From an uncultured Collinsella sp. (lineage in GTDB: Bacteria > Actinomycetota > Coriobacteriia > Coriobacteriales > Coriobacteriaceae), in contig CAUAGV010000043.1 of assembly GCA_958428675.1 (NCBI GenBank), forward strand, positions 1 through 10,959: DNA of 10,959 nt, read 5' to 3'. The translations under genes were made by a program, and so were the position numbers. Below the pieces are notes generated by a model, which worked only from the letters and a program-made list of their open reading frames with translations, did no database searches and was not told the origin of the DNA. Positions 1 through 6,496 of this stretch are shown in pieces. Numbering within the stretch: position 1 is the stretch's first letter; each line of letters begins with the position of its first letter.

Positions 1-718
1 CGGAGTGGGGGCAGTTCTCGGTGTCGTCGAGGTCGACGTCATAGGTGAGGTTGCCGATGTTGGGGTTGAGCGAGGCGATGTCGTCGGCGAGCTTCATAGC
101 AATCCACTGATGGCCGGAAAGCGCGGCGAACAACCAGGTCTCGGTGCTGTCGGCAATGATGATCTGGTCGTTGGAGCAGACGCCCTGCTCGTCAATCAGG
201 CTGCCGAGGAGCTCGACGCCCTCGCGGGCCGTGGCGCTCTCGCCTAGGATGACGCTGGCATAGCTGTATTCGCCAATGCCAGTCTCCTCGGTGATGGGGT
301 CGGCCTCTTCGGCTTTCTCGTTATAGGAGGTGCTCAACGTGGCAGAGCAGGAGACGCCCTTCTCGTTGATGCCTGCCTCGGAATATGCGTCGTAGCGATC
401 TTCCCACTGCGAGGGGTTGTCGCGAACGAAGGTGTAGCGGTAGGTTGCGCCCTTGGACTTGTACTCAAAACCGGACTCGACCGAGGTGTACTCGTTGCCG
501 TCCTTGTGTGCGGGCTCAATGCCAAAGTGCTTGATGTAGCGCGGACCGAAGTCCTCGGAACGGCCGTAGTACGTGTTGCCGTCGGCCGTGAGCTTGCTGC
601 CCATGTAGATCTGGGTGCAGGCGAGCGCCGAAGTCGGCATGGCCATGATGGCCGCTGCTCCAAACGCAAGGCCGCAGCCGAGCTTCTTGAGCGTGTTGAC
701 AGGATGAGTAAACCTCAT
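1..718 (-). CDS. Secreted C69-family dipeptidase (Ntn hydrolase), 3' end cut by window edge
   Basis: Reading the minus strand from ATG at 718 gives 239 open codons that run off the left edge without a stop, so the protein is partial. Residues 1-33 form a signal peptide: basic start, hydrophobic stretch around 14-27, then Ala-Leu-Ala directly before Cys34. The sequence from Cys34 (CTQIYMGSKLTADGNTYYGR, then SEDF) matches the start of mature peptidase family C69 (PepD-like) enzymes, where an N-terminal Cys is the nucleophile. Family members cut dipeptides or act as related amidohydrolases. Cleavage after the AxA site would expose Cys34, so export may itself activate the enzyme outside the membrane (inference). 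A GGGAGGG ribosome site lies 3 bases upstream of the ATG. Residues matching the family include the RSED block and the later AGINEKGVS-type segment. The exact substrate cannot be told. The family call is fairly sure; the C-terminal half is not visible. Confidence 0.85.
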   Translation of the reverse strand, partial: MRFTHPVNTLKKLGCGLAFGAAAIMAMPTSALACTQIYMGSKLTADGNTYYGRSEDFGPRYIKHFGIEPAHKDGNEYTSVESGFEYKSKGATYRYTFVRDNPSQWEDRYDAYSEAGINEKGVSCSATLSTSYNEKAEEADPITEETGIGEYSYASVILGESATAREGVELLGSLIDEQGVCSNDQIIIADSTETWLFAALSGHQWIAMKLADDIASLNPNIGNLTYDVDLDDTENCPHS

Positions 719-940
719 AATCCCTCCCAACTGTTGAAACCCCGCGAAACCGTACGGAGTTTCAGCTAATAAATACATCTACTAGCCTAAAGGAAGTGTA
801 AAGAGTATCCATTCGATAACAGCTTTTACTCGATGAGCGTGAAGAAATATACGATGAACGGATAATAATACTCATTTTATAGTTTTAGTTAAATAAAGGC
901 ACCCTGCATTTACTGTAGCTGAATAAAGCATTAGACGGCG
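719..940. other. AT-rich intergenic region upstream of the C69 dipeptidase gene
   Basis: Together with the terminator at 941-993 this makes about 300 bases without a gene, clearly richer in A/T than the flanking genes. On the minus strand a possible promoter for the dipeptidase gene is TTTAAC (893-888), 17 bases, TATTAT (870-865), which would leave a leader of roughly 140 bases. Nearer the gene, 746-763 holds GAAAC and GTTTC arms around the palindrome CCGTACGG (750-757), and a further TGAAAC lies at 735-740; this could be an operator. No convincing coding sequence or RNA gene was seen here. The promoter and operator are candidates only. Confidence 0.4.
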
Positions 941-993
941 CTCAAAAAGAAAACTCTCCCGCTGTTTAGGATTTGCATAAACAGCGGGAGAGT
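941..993 (-). terminator. Rho-independent terminator of the lipid kinase/microprotein unit
   Basis: A perfect 16-base inverted repeat (ACTCTCCCGCTGTTTA at 953-968 and its complement at 978-993) closes a 9-base loop. Read on the minus strand it is followed directly by TTTCTTTTT (952-944). It lies 33 bases past the stop of the 30-codon gene, so it ends transcription coming from the lipid kinase. Read on the plus strand it lacks a matching T run. Confidence 0.93.
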
Positions 994-1026
994 CGATAAC
1001 TGGATGAATATCATACCAATGTGGAT

Positions 1027-1119
1027 TTACTTCTTTCGGCGGTGAATCACGTTGATGGCGTAACCGACGAGCATGGCCAAGACGATGACAATAAAGCCGA
1101 TCAGGGGATTGTCGTTCAT
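1027..1119 (-). CDS. Single-span membrane microprotein, 30 aa, unknown function
   Basis: A short frame reads from ATG at 1119-1117 to TAA at 1029-1027, giving 30 residues. It begins MNDNPLIG, has a hydrophobic core rich in Ile, Val and Leu at about residues 6-25, and ends IHRRKK. A single transmembrane helix with a basic tail suggests the C-terminus faces the cytoplasm. The ribosome site AGGAGGACCC (1130-1121) is near-perfect and overlaps the TAG stop of the lipid kinase gene; only nine bases separate that stop from this ATG. The terminator at 941-993 follows. Strong ribosome site, tight spacing and a plausible membrane sequence argue for a real gene, cotranscribed and perhaps translationally coupled with the kinase. 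I do not recognise a family. It could help anchor or regulate the kinase or another membrane complex, but nothing in the sequence shows this. Confidence 0.75.
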   Translation of the reverse strand: MNDNPLIGFIVIVLAMLVGYAINVIHRRKK

Positions 1120-1128
1120 GGGGTCCTC

Positions 1129-2046
1129 CTATTTTCCGAGCGGTGAGAATTCGTCGACGATGAGGTCGAGGCATTGCGGAAGCGCGCGGGCTCCAAAGAC
1201 GCCCGAATTGCTGGAGATAATCTCGCCATCGAACTGCATGCCCAGCGACGGGGTGCAGGTGATCTTGGCTTCCTTGGTCTGGATGATCTTGAACTGCGGG
1301 CGCCCGAGTACCTTGCCAGCGGGGTCAAGCGCAGCGGTGATCACAGTAGGCAGCAGCTGCACGGTGCGCACGGGTTCGATGACCGCAATGTCGACCATGC
1401 CATCGTTCATGCGGCAGTCGGGGAACAGGTTGATGTCGTTTTGGATGACCGAGGTATTGCCCGCCATGCAGCAGATGCCATCGAGCTCCTCGACAATGCC
1501 GTCGTGCTCAATCGTAAAGTGCGCCACCGTGGGGTTGGGCGTGGCAAGCGCGGACAGGAAGTAGGCGATCTCGCCGATGTCGTTTTTGGTGGGAGCGGCC
1601 TTCATCATGATCTCGGCGTCGAAGCCCGAGCCGGCGATGATGATAAAGCCGTGGCGCTTCTCTCTGCCGTTCTCGTCGAGCCAAAAGAGCTCGCCCATGT
1701 CCACTTTGACCGTGCGACCGGCGCGGCAAGCCTTGGCAAGCGCCGCCGCCTCAGGGGCATTGCCGATGTTGTTGAAGAACAGGCAGGCCGTGCCGGAGGG
1801 GAAGACGAGCGTGGGGACGCCGCATCCGCGCATCTGGTCGAGCACGTTGGAGACGGTGCCGTCGCCGCCCGAAATCACCACGCGATCAAACTCGCGCACG
1901 TCTGCCACGGCGTCCTCGGGTTCCATGCCATCGCCGATAAAACGCATCACGACCTCGTCGCCGCCCTGCGCGAGGGCGTGCGTGAATGCGTAGATTTCAT
2001 CTGAGCTGGGGCCCGATGCCGGGTTGTGGATGATAAGGCAGCGCAT
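1129..2046 (-). CDS. Diacylglycerol kinase/YegS-type lipid kinase
   Basis: The 305-residue product starts MRCLIIHNPASG, the usual opening of the DAGK catalytic domain (IxNPxSG), and carries GGDGT at about residues 60-64, the nucleotide-binding signature of the NAD kinase/diacylglycerol kinase superfamily. A PSGT turn follows at about 83-86. The C-terminal half has the beta-sandwich features of the family (AGSGFDAEIM near 140, DGEI near 275). Members phosphorylate diacylglycerol or related lipids with ATP at the inner membrane face and feed phosphatidic acid back to lipid synthesis; some act on other lipids. Length is normal for the YegS/BmrU/DgkB group. The usual Asn after the GTA turn is Cys here (GTACLFF). 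A weak GGGAA site lies upstream of the ATG at 2046-2044. The gene is divergent from rnd and leads a unit with the 30-aa membrane protein. Family is certain, substrate is not. Confidence 0.92.
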   Translation of the reverse strand: MRCLIIHNPASGPSSDEIYAFTHALAQGGDEVVMRFIGDGMEPEDAVADVREFDRVVISGGDGTVSNVLDQMRGCGVPTLVFPSGTACLFFNNIGNAPEAAALAKACRAGRTVKVDMGELFWLDENGREKRHGFIIIAGSGFDAEIMMKAAPTKNDIGEIAYFLSALATPNPTVAHFTIEHDGIVEELDGICCMAGNTSVIQNDINLFPDCRMNDGMVDIAVIEPVRTVQLLPTVITAALDPAGKVLGRPQFKIIQTKEAKITCTPSLGMQFDGEIISSNSGVFGARALPQCLDLIVDEFSPLGK

Positions 2047-2144
2047 ACTTACGTTCCCGTTCTGTGACTAACCGAGTATAGTTGTAAGACAATGCAGTTA
2101 TCCTACCCGTGTTTTTCGGGCCTAACCTTATTCGATGGGTTGAT
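2047..2144. promoter_or_regulatory. Divergent promoter region between lipid kinase and rnd (candidate)
   Basis: The 98-base gap must hold promoters for both directions. AGTATAGT at 2075-2082 can be read either way: TATACT on the minus strand (2080-2075) would serve the lipid kinase with a leader of about 20 bases, and TATAGT on the plus strand (2077-2082) would serve rnd, with a poor -35 (TTCCCG, 2054-2059) at 17 bases. No good -35 was found for either, so this is only a candidate. Confidence 0.3.
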
Positions 2145-3278
2145 ATGTACATTTCCACACATCAGGCTCTGCTCGACTTTTGCCAGCGCGCCCGTGAGTT
2201 TGACGCGATTGCCGTCGATACCGAGTTTTTGCGCGAGCGCACGTTCCATCCGCGCCTGTGTTTGGTTCAGATTGCCACCCCTGCCGAGAGCGTCGCGGTC
2301 GACCCTCTGGTGATCGACGACCTGTCGCCGCTGGCCGAGCTTATGGCCGACGAGAGCGTGACCAAGGTGTTCCATGCTTGCTCGCAGGACATGGAGGTCA
2401 TGCTCCATACCGTAGGCGTGCTGCCGCGTCCGATTTTTGACACGCAGGTGGCCGCCGCCTTTTTGGGCGAGCGCCAGCAGATTTCCTACGGCGCGCTCGT
2501 GCAGACGTTTTGCGGCGTCTCGCTGCCCAAGACCGAGTCGCTGACCGACTGGTCGCGTCGCCCGCTGACCGATAAGCAGATTGAGTACGCGATCGATGAC
2601 GTCAAGTACCTGATCGTCGCCTATACCGAGATGATGAGCCGCCTGCGCGAGCTGGGCCGCGTGGACTGGGTACTCGACGAGCTGCGCCCGCTGGCTGACG
2701 AGTCGCACTATCGCGCCGATCGCCACGAGGCGTTCCGTAAGGTCAAACGCATCAATTCGTGCAGCCGTCACCAGTTGGGCATCGCGCGCGAGCTCGCCGC
2801 CTGGCGCGAGGATCGCGCCGAGCGCCGTAACATCCCGCGCAAGTGGGTCATGTCCGATGACACGCTGCTTGCACTCGTTAAGCGCAATCCCGTGCGCGTT
2901 GAGGAGTTCCGTAGCATTCGCGGTACCGATCAGCTGGGGGAGCGCGACGTGGACGGTGCGCTCATGGCCATCAAGCGCGGCGCGAGCTGCCCGCACGATC
3001 GCCTGCCGCTCATGGTGCGCGGGCACCGTCAGATCTCGCCGGAGCTGGAGAGCGTGACGGACCTGATGTACGCGCTCATCCGCCTGGTTGCCGAACGATC
3101 GGGCGTGGCGACCTCGGTCATTGCCTCGCGCGATGACCTGGCCGATTACATCGAGCATCCCGAGCAGAGCCCCCTGCGCGAAGGCTGGCGTTTTGAGCTT
3201 GTGGGTTCGCGCCTGGACGATTTACTCTCGGGCAATATGGGGTTGACGGTCAAAGATGGCAAAATTGAATTGCTGTAG
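2145..3278 (+). CDS. rnd: Ribonuclease D
   Basis: RNase D is a 3'-to-5' exoribonuclease that trims tRNA precursors and other small RNAs. The 377-residue product has the complete DEDDy set: Asp25 and Glu27 in VDTEFLRE, Asp82 in FHACSQDMEV, and Tyr148 with Asp152 in YAIDDV. A C-terminal HRDC-type domain follows at about residues 205-285 (ELAAWREDRAERRNIPRKWV), as in classic RNase D; length matches the family. The ATG at 2145 is chosen because YISTHQALLDFC is the normal family opening. An in-frame GTG at 2109 would add 12 residues but has no ribosome site; the site before the ATG (GATGGGTTG) is also weak. The gene ends in TAG. It stands alone, divergent from the lipid kinase and followed by a long hairpin region. 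Confidence 0.95.
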   Translation: MYISTHQALLDFCQRAREFDAIAVDTEFLRERTFHPRLCLVQIATPAESVAVDPLVIDDLSPLAELMADESVTKVFHACSQDMEVMLHTVGVLPRPIFDTQVAAAFLGERQQISYGALVQTFCGVSLPKTESLTDWSRRPLTDKQIEYAIDDVKYLIVAYTEMMSRLRELGRVDWVLDELRPLADESHYRADRHEAFRKVKRINSCSRHQLGIARELAAWREDRAERRNIPRKWVMSDDTLLALVKRNPVRVEEFRSIRGTDQLGERDVDGALMAIKRGASCPHDRLPLMVRGHRQISPELESVTDLMYALIRLVAERSGVATSVIASRDDLADYIEHPEQSPLREGWRFELVGSRLDDLLSGNMGLTVKDGKIELL

Positions 3279-3285
3279 GTATATA

Positions 3286-3313
3286 GTTACGCGGTTTTAC
3301 CAAACCGCGTAAC
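3286..3313. repeat. Perfect hairpin just after rnd
   Basis: GTTACGCGGTTT (3286-3297) pairs perfectly with AAACCGCGTAAC (3302-3313) over a 4-base loop. It begins seven bases after the rnd stop. No T run follows on either strand, so it would be a stabilising 3' structure or a Rho-type end rather than a standard intrinsic terminator. Confidence 0.8.
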
Positions 3314-3326
3314 AGCTCGACGCTGC

Positions 3327-3424
3327 AAACGGCCGAGAGCGGCAATCTGACGTTCAATCGTCGCTCGCGTACCAAAGTACGCGTCGCTCCTCTTTCACGT
3401 CACCTTGCTCGCTCTCGGCCGTTT
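3327..3424. repeat. 98-base compound imperfect palindrome between rnd and the peptidase gene
   Basis: The outer arms AAACGGCCGAGAGCG (3327-3341) and CGCTCTCGGCCGTTT (3410-3424) are perfect 15-base complements. Inside them GCAA (3342-3345) pairs with TTGC (3405-3408) after a one-base bulge, TGACGT (3348-3353) with ACGTCA (3397-3402), and CGCGTAC (3366-3372) with GTACGCG (3377-3383) over a CAAA loop. The nested arms make one long cruciform-like structure with internal loops. It ends in TTTTCG and may also work as a terminator for rnd. Size, GC content and nested symmetry are like intergenic palindromic repeats (REP/BIME or MITE type), but only one copy is in this window. Confidence 0.75.
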
Positions 3425-3516
3425 TCGCTGACATTGCCAAAACATTGATGTTGATTTGCTGGTCAGTCGAATGGGTAAAATGCCTCCAACGTGTAACTCG
3501 ATTCGGAGGAATTCGC

Positions 3517-4221
3517 ATGCCTTATTACTATGGATACGGCTTTGGCATCGACCCGCTGTACCTGCTGGTTGTTCTCGTCTGCACGGTGCTTGGCCTTGCC
3601 GCGCAGAGCTATATCAATTCGACGTACAAGACGTGGTCCAAGGTTCGCTCGGACGGCGACACGGGCGCCAGGGTCGCTCGCCGCATGCTCGACGCCAACG
3701 GCTGCAATGCCGTGGGTATCAAGGGTGTCGCCGGTGAGCTCACTGACCATTACAACCCGCAGGACAACAACCTGTATCTGTCGGATTCCAACCGTTCGGG
3801 CGGCTCGGTCGCAAGCGTTGCTGTCGCTTGTCACGAGGCGGGCCATGCCGCGCAGCGTCAAAGCGGCTATGCCATGATGAAGGTACGTACCGCCCTCGTG
3901 CCGGTCGTCAACTTTACCCAGAACACCTGGACCATCGTGCTGCTCATGGGCCTGTTTATGAACATCGCGGGACTCACGACCCTCGCGCTGATCTTCTTCT
4001 CGTTTAGCGTGCTGTTCCAGCTCGTTACGCTGCCGGTCGAGATTGACGCCAGCCGCCGCGCCGTGGCGTATATCGAGCAGTCGGGCATGAGCTCCAAACA
4101 GGTCAACGGTGCCAAGAAGGTGCTGACGGCCGCCGCGCTTACCTATGTGGCTGCGGCGCTCACCTCGATTATTCAGCTGCTCTATCTTATGGCTCGCTAC
4201 AACAGAAACTCCAACCGATAA
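3517..4221 (+). CDS. YugP-type membrane zinc metallopeptidase
   Basis: The 234-residue product belongs to the neutral zinc metallopeptidase family typified by Bacillus YugP. A Tyr/Gly-rich start (MPYYYGYGFGIDP) leads into a membrane segment at about 13-30. The zinc-binding helix HEAGH is at 106-110 inside VACHEAGHAAQRQ, and Glu175 in LPVEIDASRRA is the likely third zinc ligand. Hydrophobic segments at about 138-172 and 203-226 complete a membrane protein of the usual length. The upstream block LTDHYNPQDNNLYLS is the family's conserved region before the active site. The start is set by GGAGGA (3505-3510) six bases before the ATG; an upstream in-frame extension to 3445 lacks a ribosome site. 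A weak promoter may be TTGATT (3451-3456), 19 bases, TAAAAT (3476-3481). Natural substrates are poorly known; membrane protein turnover is an inference. Confidence 0.92.
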   Translation: MPYYYGYGFGIDPLYLLVVLVCTVLGLAAQSYINSTYKTWSKVRSDGDTGARVARRMLDANGCNAVGIKGVAGELTDHYNPQDNNLYLSDSNRSGGSVASVAVACHEAGHAAQRQSGYAMMKVRTALVPVVNFTQNTWTIVLLMGLFMNIAGLTTLALIFFSFSVLFQLVTLPVEIDASRRAVAYIEQSGMSSKQVNGAKKVLTAAALTYVAAALTSIIQLLYLMARYNRNSNR

Positions 4222-4237
4222 CAAATTGGGTCGCTGG

Positions 4238-4267
4238 GCGCCGCGGGGATTTGTGTCCCCGCGGCGC
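4238..4267 (+). terminator. GC-rich hairpin after the YugP-type gene (probable terminator without T run)
   Basis: GCGCCGCGGGGA (4238-4249) pairs perfectly with TCCCCGCGGCGC (4256-4267) over the loop TTTGTG. It starts 16 bases after the stop codon. The bases that follow (TGTACTATG) are not a T run, so termination would be inefficient or factor-dependent, and some read-through into xseA is possible. The same stretch includes TACTAT (4270-4275), a possible -10 for xseA. Confidence 0.6.
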
Positions 4268-4336
4268 TGTACTATGTGTTGGACTTGAATTTGCGCAGGG
4301 CCGGAGCTCTTGTGCACGATGACGAAAGGAGGCTGC

Positions 4337-5761
4337 GTGGCAGGCTGGAATCTAACCGGCAATAGCGTTTCCGCCGAGTTCGACGGTTCGGACGAGCAAG
4401 AGCGTAAAGAGCTCAGCGTGAGCCAGGCGGTAGAGATCGCCGCCGGTGCGCTCGATGCCATTCCGCAGCTGAGCGTTCTGGGCGAGGTCACGGGTTTTCG
4501 TGGCCCAAACGCCCGAAGCGGCCACTGCTATTTCCAGATCAAGGACGATTCGGCGGCCGTCGACTGCATCATCTGGAAGGGTGCCTACCTTAAGCGCACC
4601 TTCGACTTGCGCGACGGCATGCAGGTAAGCTTTAAGGGCAGCTTCAATCTCTATAAGGCCACGGGCCGCATGAGCTTTGTCGCTCGCTCGTTCTCGCTGG
4701 CGGGGGAGGGTCTGCTGCGTCAACAAGTGGCGGGCCTGATGGACGAAGCGCGCAAGCGCCGCATCCCGGTGTTCTGCTCCCGCGTGGCGGTCGTCACCTC
4801 GCTTTCGGGTGCCGTAATCGACGACGTCAAGCGCACATTGCGTCGTCGCAACCCGCTCGTCGAGCTCGTCTGCGTGGGCGCCAAGGTTCAAGGCGAGGGT
4901 GCGCCGGCCGAGCTCATTGAGGGCTTGCGCCGCGCCGCTTCCATTACGCCGGCGCCCGACTGTATTTTGCTGGTGCGCGGCGGCGGCTCCTTTGAGGACC
5001 TCATGACCTTTAATGACGAGGAGCTTGCCCGCGCGGTGGCGGCTTGTCCTGTGCCCGTGGTGACCGGCATTGGCCATGAGCCCGACACCTCGATTTGCGA
5101 CATGGTGAGCGACCGACGCGCTTCCACGCCCACGGCGGCGGCAGAATCGGTGGCGCCGGCTATGACGGAGTTAGCCGATGTGCTCGAGGCGCGCCATCAG
5201 CGTCTGGGTGCCGCGATGGCATCGATGATTGGGTCGGCCCAGGTCGACCTGGAGATGCTCGATCAGCGCGGTCGCCGTGCCTGGGATACCTATACGGCTC
5301 GCTTGGGTGATGCGCTCGATGCTGCTGCGTGTCGCCCGTGCCTCAACGACCCCACATTTATGGTCGAGCGTCGCGAATCGGAGCTTGCCCTGACGGCCGA
5401 TCGCCTGTCGGGCGCAATAGTACGCTCGGTCGGGACATTCCGCTCCAACTTTGAGCGCTTGCCCGAGCGTCTGGTTACAAGCACCTCGGGGCTCGATGGT
5501 AAGCGCCATGCGCTCACGCTTGCGAGTTCCCGTCTGGAGCATCAGGGGCGTTCGATGCTCAGCAAACCCGCGTCCGACCTGGGCCGAGCTGCCGCGTCGC
5601 TCGATGCCCTGTCGCCGCTCAAGGTACTTGCCCGCGGTTACTCCATCGCGTACAGCGATGATGGTGTGGCTACGAGTGCCAAGACCTTTAAGCCTGGCGA
5701 CGCCATTCGCGTGCGCATGGCAGACGGCAACGTGGCAGCAACGGTCGATACGGTCGAGTAA
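4337..5761 (+). CDS. xseA: Exodeoxyribonuclease VII large subunit
   Basis: XseA is the catalytic subunit of exonuclease VII, which degrades single-stranded DNA from both ends together with XseB. The 474-residue product starts with an OB-fold domain (about 26-120; LSVLGEVTGF, GHCYFQIKD) followed by the catalytic domain with RGGGSFEDL at about 214-222 and GIGHEPDT, SDRRASTPTAAAE at about 244-270, all diagnostic. A long helical region (about 275-420) and a short C-terminal segment (LARGYSIAY) complete the family layout; length is slightly above the E. coli protein. GTG at 4337 is chosen because AAAGGAGG (4325-4332) precedes it by four bases. An in-frame ATG at 4319 would add six residues and place the ribosome site inside the gene, with only GGAG at 4303-4306 upstream of it. 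xseB follows after 42 bases, forming the expected operon. Confidence 0.96.
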   Translation: MAGWNLTGNSVSAEFDGSDEQERKELSVSQAVEIAAGALDAIPQLSVLGEVTGFRGPNARSGHCYFQIKDDSAAVDCIIWKGAYLKRTFDLRDGMQVSFKGSFNLYKATGRMSFVARSFSLAGEGLLRQQVAGLMDEARKRRIPVFCSRVAVVTSLSGAVIDDVKRTLRRRNPLVELVCVGAKVQGEGAPAELIEGLRRAASITPAPDCILLVRGGGSFEDLMTFNDEELARAVAACPVPVVTGIGHEPDTSICDMVSDRRASTPTAAAESVAPAMTELADVLEARHQRLGAAMASMIGSAQVDLEMLDQRGRRAWDTYTARLGDALDAAACRPCLNDPTFMVERRESELALTADRLSGAIVRSVGTFRSNFERLPERLVTSTSGLDGKRHALTLASSRLEHQGRSMLSKPASDLGRAAASLDALSPLKVLARGYSIAYSDDGVATSAKTFKPGDAIRVRMADGNVAATVDTVE

Positions 5762-5803
5762 CCCGCGTTTCATAGCGATAAACCTTTAGGAAAGGAAACA
5801 GAT

Positions 5804-6070
5804 ATGGCAGAGAAGACCCCGGTCGAGCAGCTTACGTACAAGCAGGCCTCGCAGGAGCTGGAGCTCATCATCCGCAGCCTGGAGTCGGGCGATATGGAGC
5901 TCGAGGAGTCGCTCGAGAGCTACACCCGCGGCGTCGAGCTCCTCAAGAGCCTGCGCACCCGCTTGTCCGATGCCGAGCAGAAGGTCTCGGTGCTCCTTAA
6001 GGACGTCGACGGCAACGACGTGCTCGCCGACGGCGAGGCCGCCAACACGGACGACAACCTCTCGTTCTAA
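5804..6070 (+). CDS. xseB: Exodeoxyribonuclease VII small subunit
   Basis: This 88-residue protein is the small subunit that binds many copies along XseA to make active exonuclease VII. It has the family pattern: LTYKQASQELELIIRSLESGD at residues 9-29, then ELEESLESYTRGVELLK at about 31-47, two helices of a coiled hairpin, followed by an acidic, probably disordered tail. The ribosome site AGGAAAGG (5788-5795) lies just upstream of the ATG. Its place directly downstream of xseA and its length (about 80 residues is usual) make the call secure. The stop TAA is followed by a short gap that carries a possible promoter for the HIT gene. Confidence 0.95.
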   Translation: MAEKTPVEQLTYKQASQELELIIRSLESGDMELEESLESYTRGVELLKSLRTRLSDAEQKVSVLLKDVDGNDVLADGEAANTDDNLSF

Positions 6071-6077
6071 GCATCTC

Positions 6078-6100
6078 GACCAAATATAATTACCTTGGTC
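6078..6100 (+). promoter_or_regulatory. -10 element inside a small palindrome before the HIT gene (candidate)
   Basis: A consensus TATAAT occurs at 6085-6090, 30 bases before the HIT start codon. It is enclosed by the perfect inverted repeat GACCAA (6078-6083) and TTGGTC (6095-6100). No good -35 lies at the right distance. The arms could be an operator or a small hairpin in an xseAB-HIT message. Confidence 0.35.
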
Positions 6101-6119
6101 TGTAAGAAAGGAACCAACC

Positions 6120-6455
6120 ATGTGCGATTGCATCTTCTGCAAAATTGCCAACCACGAGATCCCCTCGACCGTTGTCTATGAGGACGACCAGGTCATCGCC
6201 TTCGACGACCTCAACCCACAGGCGCCGGTCCACACGCTCGTGATCCCCAAGAAGCACTACAGCGACATCGCCGACAACGTACCTGCCGAGACCATGGGCG
6301 CCATGGCTCACGCCATCCAAGAGGTCGCCAAGGCCAAGGGTCTGGAGGACGGTTTCCGCGTCATCTCCAACAAGGGTGTCAACGCCGGCCAGACCGTCAT
6401 GCACTTCCACATGCACGTCCTCGGCGGCAAAAACCTGGGCGAGAACCTCATCTGA
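6120..6455 (+). CDS. HIT-family (HinT-like) nucleotide hydrolase
   Basis: The 111-residue product is a histidine-triad protein of the HinT branch. It opens CDCIFCKIANHEIPS, where the two Cys (Cys4 and Cys7) are the zinc pair found in many bacterial members, and ends with the catalytic triad HFHMHVLGG (His95, His97, His99). HinT enzymes hydrolyse purine nucleoside phosphoramidates and adenylylated amines in the cytoplasm. Length and all motifs are normal. An AAAGGAA ribosome site precedes the ATG. The gene sits 49 bases after xseB on the same strand and may be read with it or from its own promoter at 6078-6100. The physiological substrate is not shown by the sequence. Confidence 0.95.
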   Translation: MCDCIFCKIANHEIPSTVVYEDDQVIAFDDLNPQAPVHTLVIPKKHYSDIADNVPAETMGAMAHAIQEVAKAKGLEDGFRVISNKGVNAGQTVMHFHMHVLGGKNLGENLI

Positions 6456-6496
6456 GGACGCGTAGCCCGTCGACTTGGCTGCCTTTGGAGTAATCT

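Noticed and set aside
872..1174. Minus-strand frame of 100 codons overlapping the microprotein
   Set aside because: It runs through the terminator at 941-993 and overlaps the 30-codon frame, which has the strong ribosome site; composition is Arg/Pro-rich.
1174..2004. Long plus-strand open frame (276 codons) opposite the lipid kinase gene
   Set aside because: It is the complement of a gene with clear kinase motifs; its product is low-complexity Ala/Gly/His/Asp-rich with no ribosome site, a common effect of G/C-ending codons.
2109..2144. GTG at 2109 as the rnd start
   Set aside because: The extra 12 residues do not match the usual RNase D opening and no ribosome site precedes the GTG; ATG at 2145 fits better.
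2103..3158. Long minus-strand open frame (351 codons) opposite rnd
   Set aside because: RNase D on the plus strand has all catalytic residues; the antisense product resembles no family and is rich in His, Arg and Ala.
3463..4491. Long minus-strand open frame (342 codons) opposite the YugP-type gene and start of xseA
   Set aside because: It crosses two real genes and a GC-rich hairpin and has no recognisable domain.
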